Below the pieces are notes generated by a model, which saw only the letters and a list, made by a program, of their open reading frames with translations, was not told where the DNA came from and ran no database searches. Positions 26,264-36,424 of a stretch of DNA of 64,000 bases are shown one piece after another. Source of the stretch: Lindgomyces ingoldianus (lineage: Eukaryota; Ascomycota; Dothideomycetes; Pleosporales; Lindgomycetaceae); contig NW_022985180.1 of NCBI RefSeq assembly GCF_010093535.1, positions 1,119,260 through 1,183,259 on the forward strand. The letters are read 5' to 3'. The position numbers were made by a program, and so were the translations under genes. Each line of letters begins with the position of its first letter. The stretch's first letter is position 1.

Positions 26264-26739
26264 CACTAAACAGACACTACCTCTTTCCTACAATAGATTT
26301 TAGAATCTAGAACAAAATTAACTTCTAAGGTAAAGACAGTTCTAGGTTCTAGATGTACTAAAAGATGTAAGTTAAGAAAAAGCAGTAATATTCTGCAGCT
26401 TAAGGTTAAGGTTTGCATTTCTATGCTTACTAATAAAAGATGCATAGAGGTGACGCAGCTAGGCTAAAAACACTATTATAGCTATAAACTTTTAACCCCT
26501 TTTAACAACCTATTAATAAGACTCTTACTACCTAAATACTTTGTTAGGACTTCTATTAATAAGACTCTTATTACCTAAATACTTTATTAGAACTTCTATT
26601 ATTTAATACCTGCATATTCTAAGCATTTATAATGCATCTTCTAACTATCTTTTAAAAATAGATAGTAGATTAACTTAACAAGGCTAAAGCACACTTAACA
26701 TATTAGTTAGATAATAGAGAGACAAGCTAACTCTCTAGC
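26264..26739. other. Decayed flank between family A and the GTPase remnant
   Basis: AT-rich, no open frame. It begins with the right TSD CACTA. A partial direct repeat of TTATTAATAAGACTCTTA type is seen near 26510-26575. Nothing else is recognised. Confidence 0.5.
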
Positions 26740-27780
26740 ATAGAATTAGAAAGTTTTATACTAGTAATAAGAGTAACAGGTGCTAGAAAGAGCTACTTTA
26801 TTAATTAACTTAAACTAAATTTAGTAACAGAAGAGCATAGCCTTGTGTCTTATTAGTAGCTATGTATATACTAATACTCTACTATTTGCTAACAACTAAG
26901 TAACAGAAATAAAAACATGTAAGCTTGTATAAATAAAGATTAGCGCTTATACTGTAGCTGTAATAGACACTCTAGGATTTAATAATAATAAAGATAGCAA
27001 CGCAGTAGTACTGTGTATATGTAATTGCTAACATCTGCTTAAATTTCTTACTAACCCTATTTAAAGCAAAGATAACTTAATTTCTTACTACCTAGTACCT
27101 TCTTAGCATCTCTTTAAAAGAAATTATTTTACTACATAACATCTCTTTTACCTAGTTTTTAGGCTCTAAGAAAAGATACCTTAACACTTTTTAATAAATA
27201 TCTAGTAAGCACACCTTTACTAATGTAGCCTTTATAACTACTATGTAGGCTTTAGTTAATAAGAGTATTAGCTTACAGCGTAAGAAAGAGCTGTAGATTA
27301 GGCCTTAGGCTAATCTTATCTCTAAAGGATTATACACCTTTTAGTACAACAGAACTTTAGATATAGCCTAGACAATTGCTGTTTAAATAATAGCAAAAGA
27401 TAATATAGTGCTCTAGATTTAGAAAGAGCTTAAGATTAGCTACTATAAGTTAGAGAGCACCTTTGCTAGCGCTAAGCTAGCTGCAAGGCTAGAAAAGCAG
27501 CTAGAGAAACGCTGTAAAATAATTTAAGATCTTAACACTTAGTTAGTAGTTGCAAAAAGAAGTTATAATTCTAGCAAAATGTAAAATATAAATTAGCAAT
27601 TAGCTGCATAGAGAGAGAAACAGCTTTAATAAATTAAAGCTAGAGCTAAACTAAGAGCAAAGATTAGCAAGGAAACAGAGAAAGCAATTAAGAAGGTAGA
27701 TAATAATAAGAAGAGGAAGAGAGAGAAGTAGAAGAGTAGGCTTTAAATTTTTACTGCTGCCTTAGGACTAGTAATTGCAC
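26740..27780 (+). pseudogene. RIP-destroyed P-loop G-domain GTPase with coiled-coil tail
   Basis: A non-repeat gene remnant. Near 26755-26800 the plus strand reads ESFILVIRVTGARKSYFIN, the G1/P-loop block of fungal G-domain proteins (family GVTGAGKSSFIN), followed by NLVTEEHSLVS. The G3 block reads VIDTLGFNNNKDS near 26960-27000 (family DTPGFDD). Downstream, 27360-27740 reads as a charged helical stretch (LQI.KELKISYYKLES, LEKQLEKRCKIIQDL, KRKREK), like the long coiled coil after the G domain in this family, and then a hydrophobic stretch (TAALGLVIALTVNLIL). Stops and Gly-to-Arg changes fit RIP. G1 and G3 are in different frames, which implies an intron or indel. The assignment rests on motifs only. 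Confidence 0.6.
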
Positions 27781-28384
27781 TAACTGTAAATCTAATTCTA
27801 CCTTCAGCAGAAGTAACAGTAGGCTAAGTATTGCATTATAATTTTTTAAGTACCTTTATAGTGTTATAAGTAGAGTTCTTGTAGCAACAGAAGGTGTTAG
27901 CAGAAGAGCACCCACACTAACTAGCGTCGCAGCACGCGCTTGCAATTGTATACAAAGTAAACAGACAAGTAAAGAGGGCAATAAAGCTGCTAGAGCATGT
28001 TGTAGCCATAGAAGTAATAGTTCTTTAAGAAGACCATCCTTTGCAGTTAGTATTACAAGAAGCGCTTGCAAGCGTTATGCGCAACTACTAGTTAGCTAAT
28101 AGTTAATGTAACGTTAATTTACTTTTACTTTATAAAGTTTAGAGTTAGGTGTAACTATAGAGCAGCGTAATAATCATTAGCTTTAGTATTATAGGCGCAT
28201 TGCTTTTAGGTTAGTTGCAAAAGTAAATGCTGTGCAACTAGTCTAATCTTATATTATTATTAACTAACAAAAATTTATAGTATAGGCCTATAATTTATGT
28301 ATATAGCACTTCTAGGCTCTCTTTTATAGACATGTAGAGGTATGTTCTAGAAGCTTTTCTGTAAGCAGGATACAGTTATAGCAG

Positions 28385-28476
28385 GTTCTTTAGGGGTACG
28401 CGATCCTGCCACCGCGAGCAGGGAGGACGGCCAAACCGCACCGGCACTAACCTTGTAGAGTGGCGAGTTCTTTAGG
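28385..28476. repeat. GC-rich 72-bp segment between 10-bp direct repeats
   Basis: GTTCTTTAGG occurs at 28385-28394 and again at 28467-28476 and encloses 72 bp of GC-rich, CpG-containing sequence inside AT-rich DNA. It could be a small insertion with target duplication or an internal repeat of an unknown element. No tRNA fold is evident. Confidence 0.45.
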
Positions 28477-29055
28477 TGTTTTTAGAGAATTAGATTAACA
28501 GGTTAGAAGGCATAGCTTAGTATAGGTTAATAGGCAGAGGCTAAGTTGTGACTAACACATGCCGGCTAACTAAATTAGTAGGCTAAGCCTACTGCTTCTA
28601 ATCCTAAGTTAGGATTACTTATCCTCTAATGCGCACAGCTCTAAATTAATAGTAAATTACCTGCAGAGTTATATCGCATTAGCTAGGATTAGCAGTTCGC
28701 TTCTGCTAGAAGTATTAATAGTATAGCAGCCCGCTATAAATTTGCTCGCGACAGCGCGCATAGAGCTAATAAAGGCTTCCTAGCATTAGGGATAGGTTCT
28801 AGGGCTTAGGTAGAGTTAGTCTACAAAATTCTAAGCAATAAAAGCTTAGTGTTAGCGCTATAGAAAGGAAAGTCTAGTTTGTTACAAAAGAAGTCTCTGT
28901 ACAAATTAAGCTTAGAAGGATACAAATGTAATTTTTAGAGAGGAGTGTTTATAGACATTAAGAATTAGCTATAGCATATTATTCTTATATAATAATAGTT
29001 AGATTTAATGTGTGCATAGGTTTTGCAGTTGCTGAAAGTTAAAGTACCCCTTATT

Positions 29056-29089
29056 TGTCCCGCCACACAGGGTGTCCCGCGACGCAGGG
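29056..29089. repeat. 17-bp tandem repeat, two GC-rich copies
   Basis: TGTCCCGCCACACAGGG (29056-29072) is followed directly by TGTCCCGCGACGCAGGG (29073-29089). The copies differ at two positions and show no RIP. Confidence 0.8.
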
Positions 29090-29100
29090 ATGCACATTAG

Positions 29101-29641
29101 TAAGCCTTAATTATTAATAGGCTAGACATCTATATAGATTACTATTAAAGTAGGCGCGCACACATAGCGTTTAGTTTAGAGGACACTGCTAGTAGTGCAA
29201 AGGAATACTTAGAGCAAGGACACCTAGCTAAATTAGACTAGTTTTAGTTTAAGAAAGTAGAGAATATAATAGTAATACTTCTACCCTAATTACTACTAAT
29301 AAAGACTATTAGTTTATAAAGAGGGGAGTAGTGTAACAATTCTTACAAGTTGTTCTATCTTAGGCGGCCTAGAACCTCTAGAAGGTCCCTGTATTAGCCC
29401 TGACCCTAACTTGTATCAGCCCCGACCCTGCCCTGCCCTGCCCCCTGCTGTTACCCCTATTCCCCTAAGTATTTAGTTGCACCTCTCCCCTGTAGCTAGC
29501 TTAGTAGTTTTCTAATATCCTTTGTACAAGGCCTATAGGTGTTAATGGAATTCCCAGGTCATTGAGTCCCCACGCACTCACATATGCCTCTGAGTGGATT
29601 CCTACCCCATTCGGACCCATTGTCTTGCCTGCGCCGTTACA
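29101..29641 (+). mobile_element. 3' end of an LTR element D
   Basis: About 230 bp of 3' internal sequence (shared with 5300-5428), a short purine tract AAAGAGGGGAGTAG before the LTR, then the 310-bp 3' LTR at 29332-29641. The 5' LTR is not found upstream, so the element is truncated or its body is unrecognisable in 27.8-29.1 kb. Confidence 0.75.
29332..29641 (+). repeat. 3' LTR of element D (310 bp)
   Basis: TGTAACAATTC...GCGCCGTTACA, the least mutated D LTR. The outer half (29440-29641) keeps CpG and CpA sites that are lost at 5429-5578. Confidence 0.9.
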
Positions 29642-29660
29642 ATATTTTAGTATTAATAAT

Positions 29661-29901
29661 CTATTATTAACCTTTCACAGATTAGGAGGTAATATCTTCT
29701 CTTTACATAAATTTAACGTCTAATAGAAAACATAAACTCTACTCTAATTTGCTTAAAGCATTAGGTTTGTATCTACAAGTTGCAGGTTACAAGTTGTACA
29801 AGTTGTCTGCCTAGGCGGGTGGACGCCCCCTCCCCTGCAAGCCACAAAAATTCATGTGAAGAGGAGGTAGTACCCCTCAATCTGTGAATGGTTAATAATA
29901 G
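29661..29901. mobile_element. MITE-like element with 54-bp inverted ends
   Basis: 29661-29714 and the reverse complement of 29848-29901 align over 54 bp with about nine differences, mostly C/T or A/G. The ends read CTATTATTAACC...GGTTAATAATAG, so TA or CTA/TAG duplication is possible (element proper about 29664-29898). It is about 240 bp with no coding capacity. It ends about 270 bp before the start codon at 30171 and may contribute to that gene's upstream region. Confidence 0.75.
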
Positions 29902-30170
29902 GCTATTAAAACAAAAAGTTAAGGCTGAATTAAAGACATTTTGTGCCAATAAGAAGGACGAGAATTGCTTTTATTCTCAGCTCACATTGCTCAGCCACCG
30001 CCGACACGCCTAAAATAGTGCAGTCAGAAATGCTTTATCGGGAAATTCCGTTCATCCTGCTAGATAAAAGAAATATCGGATGGACTTTTTATCTTTATAT
30101 GGTTCGCTTAGAGTACACTTCTCAGTCCGTCTATTTATATGGAGACGAAGCTCATTCTTTTTAGATCATT

Positions 30171-30923
30171 ATGGTTTTGCATAATCTCTGTTGGATCTAC
30201 TTCATCATTGCAGTATGCTCTACCGCCTTTGCATATGAAAGCTACCCGCCAGAAATAACGCCTTTCAGCGTACCTGCTTTAGAACCGAGACAGGTCCTCT
30301 CTCAGGAATTTGTGGGATATTTCAATCAGCCAGGCTCTAATGATTGTAAGCAAGACACAACGCCTCGATGCAGTCCGTGATACTCTCTGCTAATTGAAGA
30401 GCAATAGACACAACATGGAATTGCCCTGAAGGGTTTGGTCCAGGGTACACTTGGTGTACCTTTGGCAGTTACGGAGGGTGCCAGGCCACCTCATTGGGAG
30501 GGGTTTGTAATCCTTATACGGCCTGTGGGGCTTCAAATGTTATTAAAAATCCTAGTACATCAGCCACCTGGTATGTATCAGCTTTGCCACTTTGATATTC
30601 TTCTAACGCGCCCAAGTACGGGAAATGCTTACCCTACATGCGTCACGGACCGCATATTTGAAAGTTACGGGGTGGCATCCTTCGTAACCTGGATTGTCTG
30701 TGGAGCAAGGCAGTACGATCTGTACCGGGCCTCTCCAACAGCACGCCCTGCTTCGCAAGGGACGAGCGGAAGTTCAACCAGCGCCCTCCCGTCGCAGCCA
30801 ACCTTGTCGGATTCGTCGGCGATTCCAACTACCACAAAGGCCTCAGCATCTTCAACTCGCAAGAGCCCGGCGTGGGTTTTGGGTGTAATCGTAGCCTGTA
30901 TAGTCATCGTTCTGTGCTGCTAG
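30171..30923 (+). CDS. Small cysteine-rich secreted/surface protein, three exons
   Basis: Exons 30171-30345, 30408-30570 and 30617-30923 join in frame to 214 residues. Intron 1 has a GTAAGC donor. Intron 2 has a GTATGT donor, a TTCTAAC branch site and an AAG acceptor. Residues 1-21 form a signal peptide (MVLHNLCWIYFIIAVCSTAFA). The mature part has eight Cys before residue ~150 (NCPEGF, TWCTFGSYGGC, GVC, TAC, TWC, PTCV, IVCG), then a Ser/Thr-rich stalk and a C-terminal hydrophobic segment (WVLGVIVACIVIVLCC) ending at the stop. That suggests a GPI or tail anchor. The pattern (GYF.., cysteine pairs, IFES near VCG, LYR, Ser/Thr stalk, membrane segment) resembles a common dothideomycete surface protein family of unknown function, from memory. 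Those members usually carry a cytosolic tail that is missing here. No RIP lesions interrupt it. Confidence 0.75.
30346..30407 (+). other. Intron 1 of the cysteine-rich protein gene
   Basis: 62 nt, GTAAGC...ATAG, phase 1. It restores the frame between the signal-peptide exon and the TTWNCPEGF block. Without it the frame stops at 30378-30380. Confidence 0.7.
30571..30616 (+). other. Intron 2 of the cysteine-rich protein gene
   Basis: 46 nt, GTATGT donor, CTAAC branch site, ends CCCAAG. It removes the stop at 30592-30594 and joins the cysteine-rich block to the frame that runs through the Ser/Thr stalk to the stop at 30921-30923. Confidence 0.7.
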
Positions 30924-32385
30924 TCTTCTGTGTAAGACGCGTTGCGAGACAGCCGCGGATGCTTAGTCAATCTGCGCATTCAATGTCGGCTCTCATCGCG
31001 GATACATCACGGCCGCAAGGAAGCGATCGCGTATGTGGGAAATCGACAGGTAGTTAGGTCAATGTTGGCCAAATAGGTGGACATATATTCGAAGCATTAG
31101 TACTTCAAGCTTTTTATATTCATTATGCACCTGGGAAGTGGTATCAATTGGAATCATGACCAATATATCAAATTCATTGTAGCCTTGAACAGCCTTTTAG
31201 AATTATCAGTGCGGTACACTCTGCAAGTTGTCAGCATGAAATCTAATATTTTAAGGGAATCTTAGGCTCACATCTGCTGTGTTTCGATTTCTCGGTAATC
31301 CTAGTACTTCCTAAGTATAACAGGGACATTGGATGACCCTAAGGGTGCCCTGGGAGATGGTCATGGTGGGCTTATGCAGCACCACCACGACAAGGACCAG
31401 GCGCCTGCGAAACATTACCGAGACACTAGCGCAATAGAGGGTAGAATTTAGTCTTGACGCTTCCTTAGTGATTGCTACGCTGCTATTGCATTTCCCCTTT
31501 TACACTAAGGCATGTTCAAAGCATATCAAAAGACTCCTTGTTAATAACTCTCCACTCTGCTTTACAAATAACCTTGCCTTTGTACGAAGAGATTTGTCAG
31601 AGTTTCCCGCAATAGCACTACGAAGTACGTTATTAGGAAGGTAATACAAGCAACGTAATACAAGCAACGTAAGCATGTAATTTTGTATAGAAAAGAGTCC
31701 CTCGAATTTAGAGATAGCTAGGGCAGACATCTTAGCATAGTTATAAAAACAAGAGCACTTGCGCAGATGCTTGTGTTTACAAAGTTGTTCTATAATTTTA
31801 AGTGTAGTTTATTACAATATAACTATATAAATAGTTACGTAGAGGAGCAGACCTAAGAGCTTTATACTTTATCTAATAGAAGATTTAAACTTTTATAACA
31901 TAGGCGTGCTACTAGACAGCCTGCTTTGCTATCTTTATAAATATAGCTATTCTCTTAGTATTTAAAAAGCAAGCAAGTAACTTAGATTTTAAAAGCTTTA
32001 ATCACGCTTTCTACGTTTTATATAAGAATATTTATAAGATGTAGCAATATGTTATAAAAATACTTTAGCAATCTAATTAAATGTTAGATAGAATTGCTAA
32101 CTACATACTAAAGTAAAAGGAAGGCAGAAAAGTAAAAAGATAGAGAAAATAAAGTAGCTAAAAAAGTCTACTTTTACACTTATCTAGTAATTAGTTAGGC
32201 AGGTAAGTGTTTTAGCTAACAAAGAAGTACGTTCTATTCTTTTAATAATATAAGCAAAAGAGTTTCACGTTAAAGCTTCTATATAAAAAAGTATTAGATA
32301 GTATAAACTATTTAAAAGTTGCTTTTAAAAAGTAAGAATAACTATAGTTTTTAAAAAGTTACTAGTCTGCTATTTAAATAGTTTA
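30924..32385. other. Intergenic, balanced then decaying to AT-rich
   Basis: Balanced composition to about 31500, then increasingly AT-rich. A 76-codon minus-strand frame (31500-31730) has no recognisable feature. A 14-bp unit GTAATACAAGCAAC is repeated in tandem at 31641-31668. No gene is supported. Confidence 0.55.
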
Positions 32386-32559
32386 TAGTAGTTGTTATTC
32401 TTAGCTAGTAGTTGTTATTCTTAGCTAGTAGTTGTTATTCTTAGCTAGTAGTTGNNNNNNNNNNNNNNNNNNNNNNNNNNNNNNNNNNNTAGTAGTTGTT
32501 ATTCTTAGCTAGTAGTTGTTATTCTTAGCTAGTAGTTGTTATTCTTAGCTAGTAGTTGC
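32386..32559. repeat. 20-bp tandem repeat containing an assembly gap
   Basis: Units of TAGTAGTTGTTATTCTTAGC: about 3.5 copies before and 3.5 after a run of N. The array ends in a perfect palindrome AGTAGTTGCTAGCAACTACT (32551-32570). Confidence 0.95.
32455..32489. other. Assembly gap (35 N)
   Basis: 35 N inside the 20-bp array. The flanks are 9 nt into one unit and at the start of the next. An in-register gap would need 11, 31 or 51 nt, so 35 is not a true length. Confidence 0.97.
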
Positions 32560-32694
32560 TAGCAACTACTTTACTAAGATAACAATTGCTTTACTAAAGA
32601 AGCAAAATTTTTAGCAGTTTTATTTACCTAATCTATTCTAGTTACGTAATTGTTACATAGTTTTTATTTTTCTAAGATTAAATCTGTCACGGTT

Positions 32695-32855
32695 ATGTTA
32701 CAGCTATCCAACCCCTGAGTACCCTAGGCTTGGCATGGGGTATATAGGCTCCTCGGCCTCCGTACCTCTGCCTCCGACCCTAAGGTTTACTCTCGTTACC
32801 CCCTATCCTGCATTCCCTCTCTGTGACCTGTGTTTCCTGCTCGATACCTCTCACA
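32695..32855. mobile_element. Solo LTR, 161 bp, TSD AAATC, not RIP-mutated
   Basis: TGTCACGGTTATG...CTCTCACA with a perfect 5-bp duplication AAATC on both sides (32690-32694, 32856-32860). It has a TATA-like GGGGTATATAGGC near 32738. Base composition is balanced with CpG intact inside AT-rich decayed DNA. Its family is not otherwise present in the window. Confidence 0.8.
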
Positions 32856-33137
32856 AAATCTATAGTGTTTATATAACCTTTCTAGTTGTCTAACTTGTAG
32901 TTGTAATGTAATACTAGCAATTTTTAATTTTAAACGCTTTAAGCATAAGAAGCTTATAAATTTTACTTTTAATAAAAGATATAAGCGCTTTATTAAACTT
33001 AGACTAATATTGCTTCTTATACTCTACTTTCTACTATTATTAATCTTTATATCTAGGTTAATATCTATTGTATACTTGTGCTTAGACTACGATAGCAATA
33101 AAAATAGAATTAACAAGTTGTTTAGACAAGCTAACGC
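32856..33137. other. Unassigned AT-rich sequence
   Basis: Starts with the right TSD AAATC of the solo LTR. No open frame or repeat is recognised. Confidence 0.5.
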
Positions 33138-33600
33138 CTAAGCAAGCAGCAATACAACACAAGCAGTTGTTAGACATGCTACAATTAGCAGCGACAAGCG
33201 TAAGACTAGCTTAGCTCTGCTTAGCGCTGGGTTATATAAAGCTAAGACGTTGTTAAGTTGCTTTATAGTCTTCTTAGGATCGACAGGCAGTGTCTTAGTA
33301 TTGACACGCGGCGCCATAAAGTCCACTCCCTTAAGCAACGAAGAACTACTGCTAGCGCTTATAGTATTCTTGTCCCTCTAAGCAGCGTCTAGCGACTGTA
33401 CTAGCAGAGTTAACTTCAGCCTCTGCGCTCTTATCAGCTCTAGCGTAGGCGTCTTCTTTAACTTTAGCGCTAGCGTCTTCTTTAGCTTCACCTAACTTCT
33501 GCATTGTCTTAGACGCTAGTTCAGCCTTGAGTGCTAAAGCCGCCGCTGGCGCTGAAGCAAATAACTAGGCCGCCTTGGTCTCTTAAGCCAGCTTGGGCGC
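33138..33600 (-). pseudogene. Remnant of an Ala/Lys/Glu-rich protein gene with C-terminal membrane segment
   Basis: On the minus strand, 33600-33360 reads as an Ala/Lys/Glu-rich helical stretch (ALKAELASKTMQKLGEAKED, AKVKEDAYARADKSAEAE) interrupted by TAA and TAG where Gln would fit. After a frame change (indel or intron near 33350) an open frame to 33138 follows (MAPRVNTKTLPVDPKKTI), ending in a hydrophobic segment LSLLIVACLTTACVVLLLA. The stops are C-to-T type. I do not recognise the family. Confidence 0.4.
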
Positions 33601-34215
33601 ACGCTCTCGCAACTTGGAGACTCTACAGGAATCGTAAACCCGGGGATCTCAAGTGAGCTGCCCTAGGCGACTTACGCGTCTTGCGGCTCTGCGACCTGCT
33701 GGTAACTATATTGGACGCGTTCTACGACTCTCGGGAGGTCTGGGAGGCAATTGGGCGACTACAACACCATGAAAAGTCAGTATAGGCCGAAAACGCGTAA
33801 GCGAACTGCCTCACTTCAATTTGGATGTCCTATAGGCTCTGTACGGGCATCGACGCGTTCCTCGCGACCCGTCAATTCCCATACAAAATTAGGCGTCGGG
33901 CGGAAAATCGCGATGCCCCGTGCCAAGCTTTCCTAGAATTCAACAGAGAGTCGGGATAGGTTGCACCCTCCATGGTAACATGGCGTTCGGAAAGACAATG
34001 AATGAATATCACGTCAAGCAGCCACCATGCGATATCGAGTCATGCGATGCCGTTGCCTGAGATCGCGTATCGTATTGCCTTCAGCGCCCTTCACTTGCAC
34101 AGCTGCTTGGCAACCGGCTGCACACTGCTTTATATGGCTGCGATGCAACGCGAAAAGCCCTCGTGGAACATTTCTTTCTCAATCTCAAGGCACAGGGAAT
34201 CCAATATCTGTCTCT
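33601..34215. other. Unassigned balanced-composition sequence
   Basis: Several CpG-containing tracts (33620-33960) but no frame with a recognisable protein. The plus-strand 61-codon frame at 33751 looks spurious. Confidence 0.45.
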
Positions 34216-36424
34216 ATGGAGAATCGTGAAGACGTTATAACAGCGGCGATCGACCGCCGATGCCACTGCAAGCCCTTCGGCGCCGGCCCCCACAACGATC
34301 CCCGATCAACCTCTCCCAGAAAATGCTCCGCTTCCGCCTCCTGCCAGACATATTTGGAGTCCGCGACACATCCGTCATTGGAAGTCGCCTTTATTGATGA
34401 TGATATTTTTTGTCTTCGGGTTGGCGATGAGCTTGGCTCACAGCATCTTCTATCCTCGGCTAAACGGGAAGATTGTGGGGGAGTCCGGATGCGCAGGAGA
34501 AACTTAGGTTCGTATGTTTAAAGCTTAGGATCGAATTAATAGATGCAATTCTGTGTGATTGTTTTGGTGCTTGTCTGGGATAGTGCGACGTAAAATATAG
34601 ACCGGGGATTCATCCGGCTAGACTCCTGGTAACACGCTGTGCCTCACTTGTGAGTTCCTGACGCAGACAGATTCAGGACGGCCTTTGCGTTCATATCCCA
34701 AATCAGCCTGGGTGCGAGTGTGTGGATCTGCCGTACGCAGTGGTTGTAGGCTACTGTGAAAAGAGAACCGATGTCAGTGGGTGCGCTCAATGCCGCCTTC
34801 GGAGCAGACACTTCGGTGCTGTCTCTGCTAAATGTGGAGCTTCTACGAAAACTGCGAATTGGCTATGTGATGGCTACTTTCGCATGGTAATGCTCATCCT
34901 TGAGGCACTGCTCTCACGCTTATCCCTTGCGACGAGGCTGACGCACGACTAGGGGTCTTCTCCTACCGCCCTTTTTCACACCCGCAACCCTTTCCGTATA
35001 TCAGAGCCTCAGCAGTCAGCTGATAGATGCGTCTATGCCTTATCCCGATATCGCCAACAGCAGCGCCGGCCATAAGTATGCGTATTCGCCGCCTCTGCTT
35101 AGAGGAACTACTCAGTATGTAGACGATACTAGTCGGACTTTCACTGGCCCGCGTACTACCCTCGCTCTGATTGCAACTGGTACCGCCTCACTGGGAGAAA
35201 TACTTCCTGCGGATTTACGTACAACAACTCCATTCACTCGATACAATTCTTCTCTCCACTGGTCAAATGTGCCGGGGCCAACGCTTTGGCAACCGAGCTT
35301 ATCAAGGGCTTTCTGGAAGAAGAAATGGCGAGCAATAAAGGAGTGGTAGTTGAAACGAACAATACTTACTTCAGCTTCGTTCCAACATGCAACGGTTCAG
35401 GGCAGCTCGTAACTGTGTCAATGCCCCGTCAGCAGTCGCCCTCAAACGCCACTAACGAGCTATGGATGACTTTCCTTCGACCTACCGTAAGCGACACCGG
35501 TATCAGAACCAAGGAACGCCATTATTAAGTCTGCTCGCTCTACAACGCAGCCTACGACTTCCACATCGAGCGTGACCACGGCTTCCAAAATATAGCCGGC
35601 TCCTTCATTGTGAACGAATTCGTCCCCTACCCTCACGACAGCACCTCTACAATTTCCAACATGGCGCAACACGCATACTCGTCTTTCATGTGGATTCTAT
35701 GCCACCGGCTTATCGGCCAATTCTCGTGGTACGTCAACACCCCTGTATCCAACTCTTCGCAGTCGTCAAACACCACGCTCGCGGCGCAATAAGGAGTTCT
35801 AGAGTCACAGATACTACGGACTAGTTTTCTGGGAAGCCTTGATCTTGATGCGTTCTTCGATCTGTCTGCGGAAAATGCGCTGTATAAGACGCCTGAGCGT
35901 AACGGGACGCTGAGCGATCAGGGATTGAGGGATAAGGCCATAGCGAGGAATGGGACGCTGGATGTTCTCATTGAACAATTAAGTTTTAACATTAGCGTCG
36001 GGTTGATGCGGAACTCTTTACTCCCTCCAACTAGCTGCTCAGCTACTCACACCCCACAAACAGCGACACCAAACCCACTTCCATCGAACTCTCCACCCCC
36101 GCAAACCGCTACTCCTACAAGCCCTACGGCCTCTTCATCCCCTATACGCTCGCCAATGCCTTTGCCCTTCTCGTCCTCGTCATCGGACCGTATTCCATTG
36201 CCCGCGATGGCGTCATGGCGGACAAGACGTTCCAGGATATTGTGTCCGCAGCAGAGGGTCCTGAGATTATTCGCGTGGTACAGGAGAGGAGGAGAAGCGT
36301 GACGGCGATTGCGGTGGATGGGGGGCTTGTTTTTGGCGCGGCGAATGTACCCGAGAGAGTGAGGGGGGGGATTGTTGCGGAGGTTTGGCGTGGGCTTGGG
36401 GAGGAGAAAGAGGAAGATAGGTAG
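34216..36424 (+). pseudogene. Pseudogene of a large fungal multi-pass membrane protein
   Basis: Reading order: possible start MENREDVITAAID (34216), a Pro-rich stretch, first membrane segment (LLMMIFFVFGLAMSLAHSIF, 34395-34450), a possible intron 34512-34666, FRTAFAFISQISLGASVW (34670-34730), FGADTSVLSLLNVELLRK (34799-34850), intron 34887-34952, FFTPATLSVYQSL, TASLGEILP (35190), glycosylatable ectodomain (35210-36000), last membrane segment (YTLANAFALLVLVIGPYSIA, 36145-36205) and the tail FQDIVSAAEGPEIIRVVQER before the stop at 36422. Lesions: TAG at 34507 and 34747, TAA at 35526 and 35790, frameshifts near 35207 and 36020, and a frame change near 34250. This order matches a family often labelled 'formylmethionine deformylase-like' in dothideomycetes (from memory). 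That label has no enzymatic support. Very unlikely to encode a full protein. Confidence 0.75.
34887..34952 (+). other. Intron in the membrane-protein pseudogene
   Basis: 66 nt, GTAATG...GACTAG. It joins YVMATFA-W to GLLLPPFFTPATL in frame, which supports this ancestral gene structure. Confidence 0.7.

Larger units (their letters stand above)
27781..29100. other. Unassigned partly decayed sequence with two GC-rich patches
   Basis: No supported gene. An apparent 71-codon frame on the minus strand (27856-28071) is low-complexity Leu-rich and looks spurious. Two patches retain CpG and are not RIP-shifted: 28385-28476 and 29056-29089, listed separately. Confidence 0.5.

Noticed and set aside
27856..28071. 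Leu-rich 71-codon minus-strand frame
   Set aside because: Low complexity, in decayed sequence, no conserved motif.
28395..28466. Possible tRNA because of the 72-nt GC-rich segment
   Set aside because: No acceptor-stem pairing or T-loop consensus can be seen on either strand.
29943..30164. 73-codon frame just upstream of the secreted-protein gene
   Set aside because: No domain or signal peptide. More likely 5' flank of the gene at 30171.
30665..30907. Minus-strand frames opposite exon 3 of the cysteine-rich gene
   Set aside because: Shadows of the sense exon with no supporting features.
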